DNA of 25,604 nucleotides from Actinomycetes bacterium (GTDB taxonomy: Bacteria; Actinomycetota; Actinomycetes; Actinomycetales; Cellulomonadaceae), in contig JAEZBT010000036.1 in the NCBI GenBank assembly GCA_023426865.1, positions 1 through 25,604 on the forward strand, in the 5' to 3' direction. Below, piece after piece: positions 15,532 through 23,472 of this stretch (its first letter is position 1; each line of letters begins with the position of its first letter). A program made the position numbers and the translations under genes. The notes beneath the pieces are model-generated. The model did not search any database. It saw only the letters and a list, made by a program, of their open reading frames with translations, and was not told the DNA's origin.

Positions 15532-16787
15532 TCACCTTCGAGGATCGCGGCACCCAGGTTGTTCTTACTTACGAGTCGGATCAGGGGCTCGTCGCTTGGG
15601 TCGATGACAAGTTGCGTGCCGAGGGTGAAGTGACATTGTCCCGGACGTTCACCGTGAGGGCGATGGACCTGCTTCCCTTCGACGAGGACGAGGACGAGGA
15701 CGTTCGGGCCTTCGTCGTCGGCGCGGTCGAGGGTGAGTACCGCATCATTCGTGCGGACGTCCTCGGATTGAAGCATGACCTACGGATCTCGAAGTCGGTC
15801 AGGCTTTCGCGGGCCGTGTTTGTCGCCGAGCGCAACATTTCGATCTTCCGCCGCATCGATGAACTGGTCGGCGAGCAGATCGTGGTTGGCGGATCGCTCC
15901 CCTCCGCGATTCCTGAGGACGAGTTCTCCCGCCTACTACACGAGTTCCCGACGGCGACTGAGCTCAAGCTGTACGCCTGGACGAGGATCACGCGTGTACT
16001 TCGCGAGTACCAGGAGACCATGTCCGACGCGGAGCGACGTCTTGCGGACTACATGGAGCGGCGGGCGCGTTCGAGGCCGAAGACCTGGGAGAAGCCGAGC
16101 GGCCGATTCCCTGTCGCGAACGAACTGGAACTCGCGAAGTTCACGTTCGTCAGGGATCGGCTGATGGAGATGCTGGAGGACGCCGAGGGGTACTCCGAGG
16201 CTGAATGGCAGGCAGCAGTCGCCGACCTCTTCCTTCTGATCTTTCCCCAGTACGTGGCTGTCCTTCACCACGTTCACGTCAGGGAACGTTACTCGAAACC
16301 GGGAAGAGCGACCAACCGCTACATCGACCTGCTTCTGGTTGGGGCTAATGGAACTGTCGACGTCATCGAGATCAAGAAGCCGTTCGAGCGGGGTCTCGTC
16401 TCGAAGGGCCGATACCGCGACAACCATGTGCCCGTCCGCGAGCTGACAGGATCGATCATCCAGGCGGAGAAGTATCTCTTCTACCTCAGCAAGGCAGGTC
16501 GTGATGGTGAGGTAGCGATCACCGAGAGCCACTCGAAGGACCTTCCGAGCGGAGTCGAGATCAGCATCTCGAACCCGAAGGCATTCATCTTGGCGGGCCG
16601 AGATAGCAACTTGTCCTCTAGGGAGCGCTTCGACCTGGAATTCGCCCGACGTGCGTACTCGAACGTGACCGACATCATCTCCTACGACGACCTTCTTCGG
16701 CGCCTGGAGAACGTCATCGCGTCTCTGTCTAGACGCTCTGAAGACGCGACCACCGGTGTGCCCCTGGAAGGTGGGGTGCTTGCATGA
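15528..16787 (+). CDS. sduA: Shedu-type anti-phage nuclease (SduA, DUF4263) inserted in the BREX operon
   Basis: A 419-aa protein with a C-terminal DUF4263 PD-(D/E)XK nuclease domain (about 215-400). The active-site residues are visible as D267 in RYIDLLLVG and E281-I-K283 in VDVIEIKKPF. Before them stands EAEWQAAVADLFLLIFPQY, and after them the Shedu signature HVPVRELTGSIIQAEKYLFYL, then PKAFILAGRD. Shedu proteins are stand-alone defence nucleases that oligomerise and cut or nick DNA. The N-terminal 200 residues, with an acidic Asp/Glu run at 52-58, are probably a sensing or regulatory domain. It is not part of the canonical BREX set, yet its GTG overlaps the pglX stop and its stop overlaps the pglZ ATG. 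Its coding is less GC-rich than its flanks (sampled lines 53-58%, against 70% in pglZ), suggesting later acquisition. Confidence 0.88.
   Translation: MITFEDRGTQVVLTYESDQGLVAWVDDKLRAEGEVTLSRTFTVRAMDLLPFDEDEDEDVRAFVVGAVEGEYRIIRADVLGLKHDLRISKSVRLSRAVFVAERNISIFRRIDELVGEQIVVGGSLPSAIPEDEFSRLLHEFPTATELKLYAWTRITRVLREYQETMSDAERRLADYMERRARSRPKTWEKPSGRFPVANELELAKFTFVRDRLMEMLEDAEGYSEAEWQAAVADLFLLIFPQYVAVLHHVHVRERYSKPGRATNRYIDLLLVGANGTVDVIEIKKPFERGLVSKGRYRDNHVPVRELTGSIIQAEKYLFYLSKAGRDGEVAITESHSKDLPSGVEISISNPKAFILAGRDSNLSSRERFDLEFARRAYSNVTDIISYDDLLRRLENVIASLSRRSEDATTGVPLEGGVLA
15681..15701 (+). repeat. GACGAG hexanucleotide repeat
   Basis: Three GACGAG units plus GAC code for alternating Asp and Glu in the Shedu N-terminal domain. 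Slippage by whole units would keep the frame and alter the length of the acidic run. Confidence 0.6.
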
Positions 16788-19279
16788 GTGAGATCGCAGG
16801 AGTCCGCGAACACCTCGCGCGCAGGTTCGTCGGGCAGCGTGTCGTGTTCTGGCACGACCCCGAGGGCGAGTACGCCGCGGACCTCGAGCGGCTCGACCTG
16901 CCCGACGTCTCCGTGGTCCATGTGGCGAACGATGAGTACGGCATCAAGAACCGTCTGCTCCAGGAGGAACCGACGAGCAAGTTTCTTGTGTACCGGAAGG
17001 GTGCCGCGCCGTCGGGCGTCGACAACTGGCTCCTCGACCTCGAGCTCGCCTACGGGGTCTTCGCCGCGGACCGGACGTCGCTGATCCAGAACGAACTCGG
17101 CTTGACCTCGGAGGGTGTTGGCGAGGTCCTTCGCGAGCACGAGAGGTTCTTCGGCGCCGTCAAACGGGTGCAGTCGTTGAAGGCAATCGTGGAGCCCGAC
17201 GACAGCCCGGACCGCCTCCGCGCGAAGATGACCGCGGTGCTGCTCGGCCAGCAGGAGCACAGCCTCCTGGAACTGACCCGCACGCTGCTGATCGAGAACG
17301 CGGCAGGCGGGGACGCCAAGTTCAAGGCGGTCGCCGACCAGCAGCTCGAGGAGTTCTACTGGACCGGCGTCAAGACCATCTACGGCTACTCCTCGCCGGA
17401 GGCGAGCATCAGCGACTTCGTGCTCTGGATGTTCAAGCAGGCGATCGGGGGATTCCGCAGCGACCGGCCCGGCGCGTTGCGTAACATCCAGCTGGACTTC
17501 AACAGCCTGCGCTTCGACACGCGCAGCCAGACCGCCCTCGCGACCCTCGCCACGCGCGTCGCCGGCAACATCAACTACGCGAACTCCATCGAGAGTGCCG
17601 ACTTCCGCGACCTCGTCGGCAATGACCTGTTCGAAGAGGTCGACCAGAAGATCATCAGCGACCTCGCCCGAGAGGTTGCCGCGCGCACCGCCACCGCGCG
17701 CGAGGTGGCCGAGGTGGTCCGCAAGCGCAAGAGCAGCATCTGGGTCGCCGGCTACCTCAAGCTCTACACCGCCATCGAGAGCGGTTCGGAGCTGCTCAGC
17801 GCGCTCGCCACGCTCTCGCTAACGATCACCTCGTTCGATGACGGCCTCGACCGCTACCGCCACCAGTGGTATCGGATCGACCAGCTCTACCGGCAGTTCG
17901 TCTACGCCGCCCGCACCACCGAGTACCCGAAGCCGCTGGAGGAGTTGCGGGCCGAGGTTGAGAAGTACTACGCCAACAAGTTCCTCTTCGAACTGGGCAA
18001 CGCCTGGCAGCCGCACGTCGACGCCGCCGAGAAGTGGCGGTCATCGGTGCTACGCCCGCAGACCTCGTTCTTCCCTGAGCGCGTCGCCCCGATTACCAAG
18101 GGTGGGCGCAACAAGGCTGTCGTGATCGTCTCCGACGCGCTGCGCTACGAGGTCGCCCACGAATTGGGCTCACGCATCCGCCAAGAGGACCGCTTCGAGG
18201 CGGAGCTCGACGCCGTGCTCGGAGTGCTCCCGAGCTACACCCAGCTGGGCATGGCCGCGCTCCTGCCGCACAACAAGATCGGTCACTCCGAACATGGCGA
18301 CCCAGTGAGGGTCGACGGCCAGCGCACAGACGGCTCGGCGAACCGCACCAAGGTGCTGAGGCCGGTCGACGGCAAGGCGATCCAGGCCGAGGACGTGCTC
18401 TCGCTGTCGCGCGACGAACTGCGCGACCTCTACGGCCAGTACCAAGTGCTGTACGTCTACCACAACCGCATCGACGCGACCGGCGACAAGGCGGGCACCG
18501 AGCGACAGGTCTTCGAGGCCGCCGAGGAGACCCTGCGAGAACTCGTCGACCTCGTCAAGCGCTTGACGAACGCGAACGCCACGAACATCCTGATCACCGC
18601 CGACCACGGGTTCCTCTTCCAGGACACTGCGCTCGCCGACGCGTTCTACCTCTCCACGCTGCCGCAAGGCGACGAGATCGTCACCACCAACCGGCGATAC
18701 GTGCTGGGCCGCGGCATGAAACAGGACCACGCGTTCCGCACGTTCGCACCCGAGCAGCTCGGGCTCGACAGCGACCTCGAGGTGCAGATCCCGAAGTCGA
18801 TCCACCGACTGCGGCTCCCGGGCGCGGGCTCACGGTTCGTCCATGGCGGAGCCTCTCTCCAAGAGATCGTCGTGCCGGTGCTGACGATCAACAAGAAGCG
18901 CCGCAGCGACACCCGTCTCGTCCACGTCGAGGTGCTGCCGGAGTCGGACAAGATCACCACTGGGCAGCTCGTCGTGAAGCTGTTCCAGTCCGAGCCGGTG
19001 AGCGAGAAGGTGCAGCCGCGCATCGTTCGTGCGGGGTTGTACGTAGGCGACACGCTCATCTCCAACCAGCCCGAGCTGACCTTCGACCTGCAGTCGAGCG
19101 ACAAGCGCGACCGGTACCAGACCGCCACCATGCTGCTCAGCCAGGACGCCAACGACTACAACAACCGCGCGGTCGAGTTCCGCCTCGAAGAGCGCATCCC
19201 CAACACAAACCAGTGGCGTACGTACCAGAAGGCGCTCTACACGCTCCGGCGCTCGTTCGCCTCGGACTTCGACTTCTAG
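16784..19279 (+). CDS. pglZ: BREX alkaline-phosphatase-fold protein PglZ
   Basis: An 831-aa type I PglZ. The PglZ domain (about 440-700) has the metal-binding Asp in VVIVSDALRYE (D451), the position of the nucleophile in YTQLGMAALLPH (T486), the metal-binding pair in ITADHGFLF (D607, H608) and a late His in FVHGGASLQEIVVP (H687), so the alkaline phosphatase/phosphodiesterase site looks complete. About 440 mostly helical residues precede it, and a beta-rich C-terminal domain (about 705-831) follows. PglZ is essential for type I BREX. Whether it hydrolyses phosphates, cuts DNA, or mainly acts as a complex partner of PglX, BrxB and BrxC is still debated. The ATG overlaps the Shedu stop (ATGA). 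It ends ten bases before brxL. Confidence 0.95.
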   Translation: MSEIAGVREHLARRFVGQRVVFWHDPEGEYAADLERLDLPDVSVVHVANDEYGIKNRLLQEEPTSKFLVYRKGAAPSGVDNWLLDLELAYGVFAADRTSLIQNELGLTSEGVGEVLREHERFFGAVKRVQSLKAIVEPDDSPDRLRAKMTAVLLGQQEHSLLELTRTLLIENAAGGDAKFKAVADQQLEEFYWTGVKTIYGYSSPEASISDFVLWMFKQAIGGFRSDRPGALRNIQLDFNSLRFDTRSQTALATLATRVAGNINYANSIESADFRDLVGNDLFEEVDQKIISDLAREVAARTATAREVAEVVRKRKSSIWVAGYLKLYTAIESGSELLSALATLSLTITSFDDGLDRYRHQWYRIDQLYRQFVYAARTTEYPKPLEELRAEVEKYYANKFLFELGNAWQPHVDAAEKWRSSVLRPQTSFFPERVAPITKGGRNKAVVIVSDALRYEVAHELGSRIRQEDRFEAELDAVLGVLPSYTQLGMAALLPHNKIGHSEHGDPVRVDGQRTDGSANRTKVLRPVDGKAIQAEDVLSLSRDELRDLYGQYQVLYVYHNRIDATGDKAGTERQVFEAAEETLRELVDLVKRLTNANATNILITADHGFLFQDTALADAFYLSTLPQGDEIVTTNRRYVLGRGMKQDHAFRTFAPEQLGLDSDLEVQIPKSIHRLRLPGAGSRFVHGGASLQEIVVPVLTINKKRRSDTRLVHVEVLPESDKITTGQLVVKLFQSEPVSEKVQPRIVRAGLYVGDTLISNQPELTFDLQSSDKRDRYQTATMLLSQDANDYNNRAVEFRLEERIPNTNQWRTYQKALYTLRRSFASDFDF

Positions 19280-19289
19280 GGAGGTATCC

Positions 19290-21422
19290 ATGAGTCTCGA
19301 CAGCACCACCAGCACCGAGGGGGCAGCGGAGGCCGACACGCCTCCCCTGCAATCCGACCTCGACCGCAAGATCAACCGACTGTTCCCCGGTGCGGTGGTC
19401 CGCAAGGACCTCGTCAAGGCGGTCAAGGGCAACGCGATCGTGCCCTCGTACGTGCTGGAGTACCTCCTCGGCCAGTACGCGGCCTCCGATGATGAGGCCA
19501 CAATCCGGGCCGGGATCGACACGGTCCGCAAGATCCTCGCCGACCACTACGTGCACCGGAACCAAGCGGAACTCGTGAAGTCGACCATCCGCGAGCGGGG
19601 CCGGCACCGGATCATCGACAAGGTCACTGCGACCCTCAACGAGAAGGACGACGTCTACCAGGCCGAGTTCGCCAACCTCGGGATCCGCGGCGTCATCGTC
19701 GCTCCGGCCACGATCAAGACACACCCCAAGTTGCTCGTCGGCGGTGTGTGGTGCATCTGCGACATCGAGTATCTCCACAGCGACGACTCCCGAGCCGTGC
19801 CGTGGATCCTCGGCTCGATCAAGCCCATCCAGCTCTCGAACTTCGACTTCGACGGCTACCTCGCCGCCCGCCGCGAGTTCACGACTGACGAGTGGATTGA
19901 CCTGCTCATCCAGTCCATCGGGTTCAACCCAGAGCTGCTTGGCCGGCGTGCGAAGCTCATCCAACTCGTGCGCCTCATCCCGTTCGTCGAACGCAACTAC
20001 AACCTCATCGAGCTGGGGCCCAAGGGCACCGGCAAGTCGCATATCTTCTCCGAGTTCTCGCCGCACGGCATGCTCATCTCCGGCGGCGAGGTCACAGTGC
20101 CCAAGCTGTTCGTGAACAACGCCAACGGACGCCTGGGTTTGGTCGGCTACTGGGACGTCGTCGCGTTCGACGAGTTCGCGGGCAAGAAGAAGCGTGCCGA
20201 CAGGGCGCTCATCGACATCATGAAGAACTACATGGCGAACAAGTCGTTCTCTCGCGGCGTCGAGACCCTCGGGGCCGAGGCATCCATGGTCTTCGTCGGC
20301 AACACTTCGCACACCGTGCCCTACATGCTCAAGCACGCCGACCTGTTCGACGAGCTGCCCGAGAGCTACCACGACCCCGCCTACCTCGACCGGCTGCACC
20401 ACTACATCCCCGGCTGGGAGGTCGACACGATTCGCGGTGAGATGTTCTCCAACCGGTACGGCTTCGTCGTCGACTACATCGCCGAAGTACTGAAGTCGAT
20501 GCGTTCGGCCGACTACTCCGACCGCTACCAGCAGCACTTCACCCTCTCGCCCGACATCTCCACGCGTGACCGCGACGGCATCCACAAGACCTTCTCCGGG
20601 CTCATGAAGCTGCTGTACCCGCACGGCGAGGCAACCCGAGGCGAGATCGAGGAGATCCTGCGCTTCGCGATCGAGGGCCGGAAGCGCGTCAAGGACCAGA
20701 TCCTCCGGATCGACGCCACGATGGCCGACGTCAAGTTCGGCTACACCGACGAGACCGGGGCATGGTCGCCGGTGGCGACGCTCGAGGAGCAGGAGTACCC
20801 GGCGTACTACAACCAGCGGGCGTCCGTCGCGGCTGGGGATCCGGAGGGTGACGACGCTGTGACCCCAGGGAGCGCCGCGACCGCCGCCGACACCACGCAG
20901 CCCGCCGCGCCGGCCGTGCTCGAGGCCGCACTGGTCGAGGGGCACCGCGAGTTCCAGGAGAACCAACGCGGGATCTCCTACGAGACCCTGCTGCTCCCGT
21001 ACCTCCGGGGAGCGACCGAGATCACGATCGTCGACCCGTACATCCGGATGCCGCACCAGGGACGCAACCTTGTAGACCTGCTCGCGCTGCTCGCGTCGGC
21101 CAAGGATGTCGCCGACGAGATCGGCGTGACGCTGGTGACCAAGGCCGAGACTGGTCAGTACGAGCAGGCGCACCTACTGATGCTCAGGGACATCCAGGAG
21201 AGCGCGGCCGCCGCCGGGATCAACTTCACCGTTGCCTGGGACGAGACGATCCACGACCGCTCCGTTCGCGCCGACAACGGCTGGACGATCCTCCTCGGCC
21301 GTGGCCTGGACATCTTCCAGAAGAGCTCCGGCAGCCAGTACGACCTCGCCGCCCGCCGTCAAGAGTTCCGGCAGGTCGTCGCATTCGGTGTCACGTACAT
21401 CCGCAGCGGGGCCGAGCGCTGA
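19290..21422 (+). CDS. brxL: BREX AAA+ protein BrxL
   Basis: A 710-aa BrxL. After an N-terminal domain (about 20-215), an AAA+ core has Walker A GPKGTGKS (243-250) and Walker B VVAFDEF with D294/E295. A low-complexity linker rich in Ala, Thr, Asp and Pro (about 510-545) leads to a C-terminal MIT-C/phospholipase-D-like domain (about 555-705; YETLLLPYLRGATEITIVDPYIR, then IHDR and GWTILLGRGLDIFQK). Though often labelled Lon-like, no Lon Ser-Lys protease dyad is visible. Structural work on BrxL describes MCM-like DNA-binding rings. In type I BREX it is required for phage restriction but often not for methylation. The ATG at 19290 has a near-ideal AGGGAGGT; unlike upstream genes it does not overlap its predecessor, so its level may be set separately. 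Confidence 0.95.
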   Translation: MSLDSTTSTEGAAEADTPPLQSDLDRKINRLFPGAVVRKDLVKAVKGNAIVPSYVLEYLLGQYAASDDEATIRAGIDTVRKILADHYVHRNQAELVKSTIRERGRHRIIDKVTATLNEKDDVYQAEFANLGIRGVIVAPATIKTHPKLLVGGVWCICDIEYLHSDDSRAVPWILGSIKPIQLSNFDFDGYLAARREFTTDEWIDLLIQSIGFNPELLGRRAKLIQLVRLIPFVERNYNLIELGPKGTGKSHIFSEFSPHGMLISGGEVTVPKLFVNNANGRLGLVGYWDVVAFDEFAGKKKRADRALIDIMKNYMANKSFSRGVETLGAEASMVFVGNTSHTVPYMLKHADLFDELPESYHDPAYLDRLHHYIPGWEVDTIRGEMFSNRYGFVVDYIAEVLKSMRSADYSDRYQQHFTLSPDISTRDRDGIHKTFSGLMKLLYPHGEATRGEIEEILRFAIEGRKRVKDQILRIDATMADVKFGYTDETGAWSPVATLEEQEYPAYYNQRASVAAGDPEGDDAVTPGSAATAADTTQPAAPAVLEAALVEGHREFQENQRGISYETLLLPYLRGATEITIVDPYIRMPHQGRNLVDLLALLASAKDVADEIGVTLVTKAETGQYEQAHLLMLRDIQESAAAAGINFTVAWDETIHDRSVRADNGWTILLGRGLDIFQKSSGSQYDLAARRQEFRQVVAFGVTYIRSGAER

Positions 21423-21529
21423 CAGGCGACAGGGCACTGGCGCCATCCGCCGCATGAGGTGGAGGTTCCGCCGCGTGTCGGTGCGTGCTGCGATGATCGA
21501 CAAGGACCCTCGCCGGAAGGAGCGCGACA

Positions 21530-21994
21530 GTGCTGACCGCACCGACGTTCGGCGATCCTGTCCCTGACCGCGAGGGCCTTGCGCACTTGCTCGACCCGGA
21601 CTCGACGCGAGGCTTCACCGCCCACCTGGGCCTCCGCTGGTTCCGCCTGCCCGTGGCCTTCGCTGACGCCCCTGAGGGCGTCGCCGCGCGTGAGTGGTTT
21701 ACGCACGGCACCCCGATCCAGGTCGTGATCGGCGTCGGCCTGTCCGACGTCCTCGTGGCGCCCGCCGGATGGGACGTGCTCCGCTTCGAGCCGCCCCGCT
21801 CCGAGGCTGAGACCGTTCTCCTAAGCGACGTGTCCACCAACCTCTCCGCGCTGGCGTCCGCGGTCCAGCGCGCGGCGGCACGGGAGCGCGCGCGGAGACT
21901 GTGGTGCCGGCTCTGTGGAACGCTTTCCACCCCCCGCGTGGGCAGCGACATCTGCGTCGACTGCGAGGACGTTCTGACGGGAACGGTCTATTGA
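21530..21994 (+). CDS. Small protein with a C-terminal zinc ribbon, function unknown
   Basis: A 154-aa protein I do not recognise. The N-terminal 115 residues contain no known motif (hydrophobic strands around PIQVVIGVGLSDVLVAPAGWDVLRF). The C terminus has two CxxC knuckles (C126/C129 and C142/C145: WCRLCG ... ICVDCEDVL), forming a probable zinc ribbon. An Arg/Ala-rich helix precedes the ribbon, so nucleic-acid or protein binding is possible. The GTG at 21530 has GGAAGGAG at 21515-21522. It lies 107 bases after brxL on the same strand and could be read through from the BREX operon, but the gap allows its own promoter. It overlaps the next gene (TTGA), so the two probably work together. Confidence 0.65.
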   Translation: MLTAPTFGDPVPDREGLAHLLDPDSTRGFTAHLGLRWFRLPVAFADAPEGVAAREWFTHGTPIQVVIGVGLSDVLVAPAGWDVLRFEPPRSEAETVLLSDVSTNLSALASAVQRAAARERARRLWCRLCGTLSTPRVGSDICVDCEDVLTGTVY

Positions 21995-22233
21995 GCGCGG
22001 AACTGATCCACTCACCCGATGAGCTGCTCGCTGCCGTGGACCGCGACAATGTGAGCGGTCTCGCTGACGTGCTGACGACGCAGGCCGACGTCGACGTCAC
22101 GGTCCAAGAGTGGGAACCGACCCACATCGAGATCTACGCCGACGGGCTCGGGATCGAGCTGAGGTACCCGTTCACCCTGACGGAGCTATGGGAGGCCGCT
22201 GACCAGCTCTCCGAGTGGACCCTCCGCGAGTGA
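21991..22233 (+). CDS. Small acidic hypothetical protein
   Basis: An 80-aa acidic protein: a helical start (SPDELLAAVDRDNVSGLADVL), a beta segment (VDVTVQEWEPTHIEIYADGLGIELRYPF) and a final helix (LTELWEAADQLSEWTL). The size and charge would suit a partner or immunity-like protein, but no family is recognised. The proposed start is TTG at 21991, inside the stop of the zinc-ribbon gene (TTGA); the upstream bases give only a weak ribosome binding site (GGGAA), so expression probably depends on translational coupling. A longer reading frame begins at 21901, inside the upstream gene, and is less likely. It converges with the next gene with two bases between the stops. Confidence 0.55.
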   Translation: MSAELIHSPDELLAAVDRDNVSGLADVLTTQADVDVTVQEWEPTHIEIYADGLGIELRYPFTLTELWEAADQLSEWTLRE

Positions 22234-22249
22234 CGTCAGGCGTCGCCTG
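22231..22249. other. Nested palindromes at convergent gene ends
   Basis: TGACGTCA (22231-22238) contains both stop codons of the convergent genes, TGA on plus and TGA on minus. The overlapping CAGGCG-T-CGCCTG (22237-22249) is a 13-bp palindrome that could help terminate transcription in both directions. The stem is short. Confidence 0.3.
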
Positions 22250-22820
22250 GTAGCACCCAGTTCGCCGTTGCGACGCGGAGCCCGAGACCTTCGACAGCAC
22301 CGGGGTAGTTCGCCGTGAGGCGCTTCACCATCGGCTTGAGGGTGGACGAACCGAGGAGCTCGCGAAGCAGGAGGATGTCCAGGCCGGCCGATTCTGCCCA
22401 GTCCACGGTCCGCGTGTAGCCGGTGATGCCCTTGATGCCTGTGCGCCGGCAGAACTCGGTCAGCTCGTCGGCTGGGACGTCGAGGGTGTCGCACGTGCCG
22501 AAGTGGATCACGCGACCCGCGGCGTCCGTGCCGAGCATCTCTGCGAGCTCCGCAAGGGTGATCGACTCTCTGGCCAGGGCGAGACAGCCCGGCGATCCAT
22601 GGAACGCAAGGTAGGCGATGGGGAAGTCGAGCTCGTCATCGTCCGCCCAGCGCTGGAGGTAGTAGGCGAGCTCCCCGCGCGTTGCGACGTCGCGGTGGAA
22701 CGTTCCGCCCGAGACCTCGAGCATCTGAATGAGCTCGAGGAGAGGGCGAACGCTGAGCGTGCTCGTCAGTGCCTCGTGGTCCCACTCGCCTTCGAGGCAG
22801 AAGACCCCGGGATCGGCCAT
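22236..22820 (-). CDS. DUF6642-like protein with a caspase-like His/Cys pair
   Basis: A 194-aa protein with the layout of a small caspase-fold (CHAT-like) peptidase. A buried strand ends in a His-Gly, IAYLAFHGSPG (H74, G75). A second strand ends in a Cys, RVIHFGTCDTL (C110). Further strands follow: IKGITGYTRTVDWAESAGLDILLL. The N terminus VFCLEGEW and these motifs match proteins annotated DUF6642, as far as I remember. Peptidase activity is inferred from the His/Cys geometry only. Caspase-like proteases are frequent effectors in bacterial defence, and the gene lies between a BREX operon and conjugation genes. No ribosome binding site precedes the ATG; TACGCT seven bases upstream suggests a leaderless transcript. 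It is transcribed toward the zinc-ribbon pair and is probably independent of them. Confidence 0.65.
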   Translation of the reverse strand: MADPGVFCLEGEWDHEALTSTLSVRPLLELIQMLEVSGGTFHRDVATRGELAYYLQRWADDDELDFPIAYLAFHGSPGCLALARESITLAELAEMLGTDAAGRVIHFGTCDTLDVPADELTEFCRRTGIKGITGYTRTVDWAESAGLDILLLRELLGSSTLKPMVKRLTANYPGAVEGLGLRVATANWVLPGDA

Positions 22821-22827
22821 GAAGGCG

Positions 22828-22833
22828 AGCGTA
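22828..22833 (-). promoter_or_regulatory. -10 element of a leaderless promoter
   Basis: TACGCT on the minus strand lies seven bases before the ATG at 22820, which would itself be the transcription start. No clear -35 is visible, and there is no Shine-Dalgarno sequence, as expected for a leaderless mRNA. Confidence 0.4.
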
Positions 22834-22872
22834 GGCGTGGCGCGGGCTTGAGAGGCCTTAGGTTCGCCTTCG

Positions 22873-23472
22873 CTACCTGAGCAGCATCTCCGCCGTGCGG
22901 ATCACGCGAGCGGCCGCGCGACGCTGCTGGCGTCCGGCCCGCTCGTGGCGAGGCACGCTCACCCGGCGGCTGTGGCGTTGGGCGGCGACGACCAGGCTCG
23001 GAGGGACGGCGTCCAGGAGCACGTACATGCCGCCCACGGACTTGACGAGTGCGTAGCTACCGCCGGGCAGGCTCGATTCCGTTAGCCAGAGATCGACGAA
23101 AGCGCCGGTGCGAACGTCGACGGCGTCGGCGCGCTCCCCTGCGGGGGTGGACCAGCCCGTGCGCAAGATGCAGAGCAGGGCGTGGTCGGGGAGCCGGGAG
23201 CGGACGCGCAGGTCCTGCAGGCGAACGAAGGCGCGACGATCGCCAGCCGGCCGGACCGCAGCGCGCGTCGCCGACGTCGCGAGCCACAGGAGTGCTGCGA
23301 TGACCGCTGCCAGCCATACGAGCGATAGTGCACGCTCTCCGAGGAGCCGACGGGCTTCGGGCGGCAGCAGCACGGGGACACCGACCACGACCACGAGCAC
23401 CAAGACCGGCGCAACCAGTGCTCGCGTCCATCGCGCGACCCCCCGGAGGATCAGCCTGGTCACTTGCGTCAC
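22873..23472 (-). CDS. Small membrane protein coupled to the TraA relaxase gene
   Basis: A 199-aa protein with two N-terminal membrane segments (about 18-37 and 49-67) and a cytoplasmic C-terminal region containing a beta-rich core (RLQDLRVRSRLPDHALLCIL, TGAFVDLWLTE, GGSYALVKSVGGMYVLLD) and a very Arg-rich tail. The family is not recognised. The GTG at 23472 overlaps the stop of the relaxase/helicase gene (GTGA), so the two are translated together. This suggests an accessory conjugation protein, perhaps one that anchors or regulates the relaxosome at the membrane. A longer frame extending to 23937 is a shadow of the relaxase gene. No terminator or further gene follows before the convergent caspase-like gene, which is on the same strand 52 bases further. 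Confidence 0.65.
   Translation of the reverse strand: MTQVTRLILRGVARWTRALVAPVLVLVVVVGVPVLLPPEARRLLGERALSLVWLAAVIAALLWLATSATRAAVRPAGDRRAFVRLQDLRVRSRLPDHALLCILRTGWSTPAGERADAVDVRTGAFVDLWLTESSLPGGSYALVKSVGGMYVLLDAVPPSLVVAAQRHSRRVSVPRHERAGRQQRRAAARVIRTAEMLLR

Noticed and set aside
19137..21173. Long minus-strand frame opposite brxL (678 codons)
   Set aside because: It is antisense to a well-recognised BrxL and lacks any motif; high GC content keeps stop codons rare on the opposite strand.
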